Shown: piece by piece, positions 61,593 to 64,000 of the stretch
Position numbering within the stretch: position 1 is the stretch's first letter
How the letters are laid out: every line of letters begins with the position of its first letter
Source of the DNA: JABMMZ01 sp044341025
GTDB lineage: Bacteria; Bacteroidota; Bacteroidia; NS11-12g; UBA955
Reading direction: 5' to 3'
Assembly (NCBI GenBank): GCA_044341025.1
Contig: JBIISM010000005.1
Span: forward strand, 90,285 to 154,284
DNA length: 64,000 bases
Position numbers and translations under genes: made by a program
The notes under the pieces: model-generated
Told to the model about the DNA's origin: nothing
The model's database searches: none
The model's input: the letters and a program-made list of their open reading frames with translations, nothing else

Positions 61593-62912
61593 GTGAATTT
61601 TAGACTTGTTTTTATTTTTATCTGTTCACTTTTTGTTTTTACATCTTGTAAAAAACAAAGTGACAACTTGTTTCTTGCCAATGAAGGTACATTAGGCTTT
61701 GAAGGTTATTCTTTTATTGATTCTCTTAAAATGTTGACTTCAACTGTTAGAGAAGATTCATTAAAAACAGATAGCTTAAGCCATAATTTGATTGGTGTGA
61801 TTAACGATGCTGAATTTGGACGCTACGAAGCATCTTCTTTTTTTCAGTTTAAATTGCCTCAGGTAGATAAAGTAGTTTCAAGTCAAACTTTAGACTCCGT
61901 TGTTTTATTTATTCAATATACTTCAAGTATTGCTTATTACGGAGATTTGAATGGTAATTTGTCTTTCAAGGTTTATGAATTGTCAGAATCTATGAATTCG
62001 ACTGTTACACATTCAAATCAAACCTACACTTATAATCCTATACCAGTAGGTTCATTCACAGGAAAAGTAAAATTGACCGACAGTATGCAACTTACTCAAC
62101 TTGGTAAACGCGTAAAAGTGGCTCCAGGTATTTCAATCAAACTCTCAACGGCAATGGCTCAGAAGTTATTCAATGCCAGTGCAACAGATTTGAAGTCATC
62201 TGATAATTTCCTGCAGTATTTTAAAGGTTTTGCCATTGTGCCTGACAACACACCGACTACAGGAAGTGGCGTTATTGCTGCAGTTAACCTAAAAGGTGCT
62301 TTTACCAGACTTAGAATCTATTACAACGACAGCTTACAAAGTGATTTTGGCGTTATAGACAATGCAAAACGTTTTACGCAATACAAAGTAACTGGACAAA
62401 GCAATTCGATAAAAAATCAAAAGGCCGCTTCTGGCTTATCCAATTACGATACCACTTATGTTCAAGCGATGGCTGGTGCAAAAACCAAGATTAAGTTTTC
62501 CAATTTGTTTAGTATCATTACCAGCAGCAGCAAGAAAATTTCTATAGGGAAAGCAGAAATTATTATAAGACCTGTGGCGGGTTCGTTTAATAATTTTTTC
62601 ACATTGCCTACCCGTTTGTTGCTTTTGCATCCAGATCCGACCACCAATTTGAACGCAGGAATTATTGATTTAATCGAGCCTTTTTATGGAGGCAAATACA
62701 ATTCAATTACCAACGAATACCGATTTAATATTACCAGACACATACAAAGTATTTTTACCGACTATCAATTGCACGGCAAAAACAGCAACAACGGCTTGTT
62801 TATTGTCGCTCCAAGCGATAATCCTATTGCGCCTTCGAGAATTGTTTTGGATACTCGAAAGCGTACTGCAAACGCTGGTATCGAATTCAAATTGGTATAC
62901 ACTGAACTATAA
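61593..62912 (+). CDS. DUF4270 lipoprotein
   Basis: The GTG at 61593 is supported because the very next residues give a lipoprotein signal peptide (NFRLVFIFICSLFVFTSC) with lipobox Cys19, and there is no in-frame ATG nearby. The 439-residue product is beta-rich, with segments like LGRYEASSFFQFKLPQ and GLFIVAPSDNPIAPSRIVLD that fit DUF4270. The family is common in Bacteroidota as surface or outer-membrane lipoproteins of unknown function, often next to a GT5 N-domain gene as here (17-base gap). Confidence 0.8.
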   Translation: MNFRLVFIFICSLFVFTSCKKQSDNLFLANEGTLGFEGYSFIDSLKMLTSTVREDSLKTDSLSHNLIGVINDAEFGRYEASSFFQFKLPQVDKVVSSQTLDSVVLFIQYTSSIAYYGDLNGNLSFKVYELSESMNSTVTHSNQTYTYNPIPVGSFTGKVKLTDSMQLTQLGKRVKVAPGISIKLSTAMAQKLFNASATDLKSSDNFLQYFKGFAIVPDNTPTTGSGVIAAVNLKGAFTRLRIYYNDSLQSDFGVIDNAKRFTQYKVTGQSNSIKNQKAASGLSNYDTTYVQAMAGAKTKIKFSNLFSIITSSSKKISIGKAEIIIRPVAGSFNNFFTLPTRLLLLHPDPTTNLNAGIIDLIEPFYGGKYNSITNEYRFNITRHIQSIFTDYQLHGKNSNNGLFIVAPSDNPIAPSRIVLDTRKRTANAGIEFKLVYTEL

Positions 62913-62938
62913 AGACCTATAATTGTTAAATTATAATC

Positions 62939-63796
62939 ATGGAAAACAAGAGAAAACCTTATCAGTTGGTTTCTAGAGAATGGAAAAAGGAAAATACCAT
63001 AATCAAGCTTAAAAACACGTCTATTGGTGGCGGAAATATTTCATTAATTGCCGGTCCATGTGCCGTTGAAAACGAAGATCAAATATTTACGATTTGTGAA
63101 TTTTTAAGCAAGCAAGATGTTAAAATATTAAGAGGTGGGGCCTACAAGCCGAGAACCTCTCCCTATTCATTTCAAGGGCTTAAGAAAGACGGTTTAATTT
63201 TAATGCGCAATGCCGCCGATAAATATGGCATGTCTGTTATCACTGAGGTAATGGACACGAATTTAGTTGAAGAGGTATACCAATATGCAGACATCTTACA
63301 AGTTGGTACTAGAAACATGCAAAACTACCAATTATTACGTGCTTTAAGCAAGATAGATAAGCCGGTGATGTTAAAAAGAGGCATGAGCAGTACCATGGAA
63401 GAATGGTTGCTTGCTGCAGAATATATACTCTCTGGTGGTAACGACAAAGTAATACTTTGTGAAAGAGGCATTAGAACCTTTGAAAATGCAACTAGAAATA
63501 CCCTAGATTTAGGCATAGTTCCACTTTTAAAATCAGTCAGCCATTTGCCAGTAATTGTAGACCCAAGTCAAGGAACTGGCTTAAGAGAAATAGTGGTTCC
63601 AATGTCAATGGCTGCTGTGTTGGCAGGGGCTGACGGTGTTATGGTTGAAGTGCACAATCAACCAGAAGAAGCCTTGTCCGATGGCGATCAATCTTTGTAC
63701 TTCGATCAATTCAACGACTTGGTTACCAAGTTGAAAAGGACTGCTAAAGTCTTAGACAAAAACCTTGATTTGGAATCTGAAAAGATTTTGGCATAA
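62939..63796 (+). CDS. aroF: 3-deoxy-7-phosphoheptulonate synthase (DAHP synthase, type I-beta)
   Basis: This enzyme condenses PEP with erythrose 4-phosphate, the first step of the shikimate pathway. The 285 residues show IAGPCAVENEDQIF, LRGGAYKPRTSPYSFQG (the K-P-R-T-S motif), NMQNYQLLRAL, MLKRGMSSTMEEWLLAAEYI and IVDPSQGTGLREIVVPM. This is the type I-beta pattern that lacks the regulatory N-terminal extension seen in E. coli AroF/G/H. It is followed by tRNA-Asp. Confidence 0.95.
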   Translation: MENKRKPYQLVSREWKKENTIIKLKNTSIGGGNISLIAGPCAVENEDQIFTICEFLSKQDVKILRGGAYKPRTSPYSFQGLKKDGLILMRNAADKYGMSVITEVMDTNLVEEVYQYADILQVGTRNMQNYQLLRALSKIDKPVMLKRGMSSTMEEWLLAAEYILSGGNDKVILCERGIRTFENATRNTLDLGIVPLLKSVSHLPVIVDPSQGTGLREIVVPMSMAAVLAGADGVMVEVHNQPEEALSDGDQSLYFDQFNDLVTKLKRTAKVLDKNLDLESEKILA

Positions 63797-63800
63797 TTTT

Positions 63801-63830
63801 TTTGTTTTAATATAATTTCATTTATCTTTG
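63801..63830 (+). promoter_or_regulatory. Promoter of tRNA-Asp
   Basis: TTTG (63801-63804), 18-base spacer, TATCTTTG (63823-63830). The -7 box is a full match and the spacer is slightly short. It lies directly before the tRNA gene. Confidence 0.6.
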
Positions 63831-63849
63831 CACTCCTCAAAACCAGAAC

Positions 63850-63923
63850 GGTGTGGTAGTTCAGCTGGTTAGAATACTGCCCTGTCACGGCAGGGGTCGC
63901 GGGTTCGAGTCCCGTCCACACCG
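63850..63923 (+). tRNA. tRNA-Asp (anticodon GTC)
   Basis: The 74-base cloverleaf is complete: acceptor GGTGTGG with CCACACC, D-arm GTTC/GAAT, anticodon stem CTGCC/GGCAG with loop CTGTCAC (anticodon GTC), variable loop GGGTC and T-arm GCGGG-TTCGAGT-CCCGT. The discriminator base is G and the CCA end is not encoded. It is a single tRNA, closed by a terminator about seven bases later. Confidence 0.97.
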
Positions 63924-63929
63924 CAAAAG

Positions 63930-63956
63930 CCCAACAATAAAATGTTGGGTTTTTTT
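63930..63956 (+). terminator. Terminator of tRNA-Asp
   Basis: A 7-bp stem (CCCAACA / TGTTGGG, 6-base loop) is followed by seven T. Confidence 0.92.
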
Positions 63957-64000
63957 GTGCCTAATTTGCCGGTTTTTCATCTAAATTGTGATTTATTGTT

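Noticed and set aside
63706..63921. Minus-strand ORF running through tRNA-Asp
   Set aside because: It reads the tRNA and the end of aroF backwards; such frames over tRNA genes are common false ORFs.
1..64000. Mobile element, prophage or defence island
   Set aside because: I found no transposase, integrase, phage or restriction genes, no inverted-repeat ends and no clear break in base composition; the single Imm8-like gene is not enough.

Overview
The window is chromosomal DNA from a member of the Bacteroidota. The evidence is an AT-rich composition, genes started from AT-rich leaders with no Shine-Dalgarno sequence, many promoters of the TTTG-N19-21-TAnnTTTG type, a type IX secretion C-terminal sorting domain, fused branched-chain ketoacid dehydrogenase E1, WG-repeat, DUF4340 and DUF4270 proteins, and many signal peptides ending in AQ. 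The genus cannot be read from the sequence. I see no insertion sequence, prophage, integron or CRISPR array. The coding density is high and most genes are housekeeping.

Layout. 1-4 kb: 3' end of maf, a secreted PKD/T9SS protein, recR, a WG-repeat protein and methylmalonyl-CoA epimerase. 4-6.8 kb: a minimal iscS-iscU-iscA operon and a PAP2 phosphatase. 6.8-9.5 kb: a minus-strand operon of TPR protein, ComA-like phosphosulfolactate synthase and GatB/YqeY protein. 9.7-10.6 kb: a two-gene operon of a minimal SET-domain methyltransferase and a Lys/Ala/Pro histone H1-like protein, closed by a strong terminator. This is the most interesting locus. 10.7-11.9 kb: two GNAT acetyltransferases. 12-19.8 kb: M16 protease, a small membrane protein, dxs and fused E1. 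19.8-24.7 kb: a minus-strand operon of a GT2/sugar-transferase fusion, an acyl-CoA ligase and a WecA-like transferase. 24.8-30.9 kb: DUF4340 protein, guaB, pssA-purS-BaiN-like oxidoreductase and a LpoB/CsgG-like barrel protein. 31-35.6 kb: an HTH regulator, a barrel protein, a DUF3108 protein and cysS. 35.7-41.9 kb: three PpiC/SurA-type chaperones, a MoxR ATPase and a helical membrane-anchored protein, probably an envelope biogenesis operon. 41.9-47.2 kb: rimP-nusA (infB is not behind it) and a huge coiled-coil surface protein. 47.4-53.2 kb: phosphate transporter, folA, a barrel protein, bifunctional ftcD, an Imm8-like protein, and SRPBCC and YjbR proteins. 53.2-59.8 kb: fabD, maeB, RidA, cdsA, a CPBP protease and dusB. 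59.8-64 kb: an O-methyltransferase, a stand-alone GT5 N-domain, a DUF4270 lipoprotein, aroF and tRNA-Asp.

Two cross-cutting observations stand out. First, the SET/H1-like pair looks like a compact bacterial counterpart of a chromatin-modifying system. Second, several genes (mce, dxs, ftcD, the YjbR gene, the DUF4270 gene, probably the O-methyltransferase) have their start codon, often GTG, only 4-5 nt after a -7 promoter box. This predicts leaderless mRNAs.
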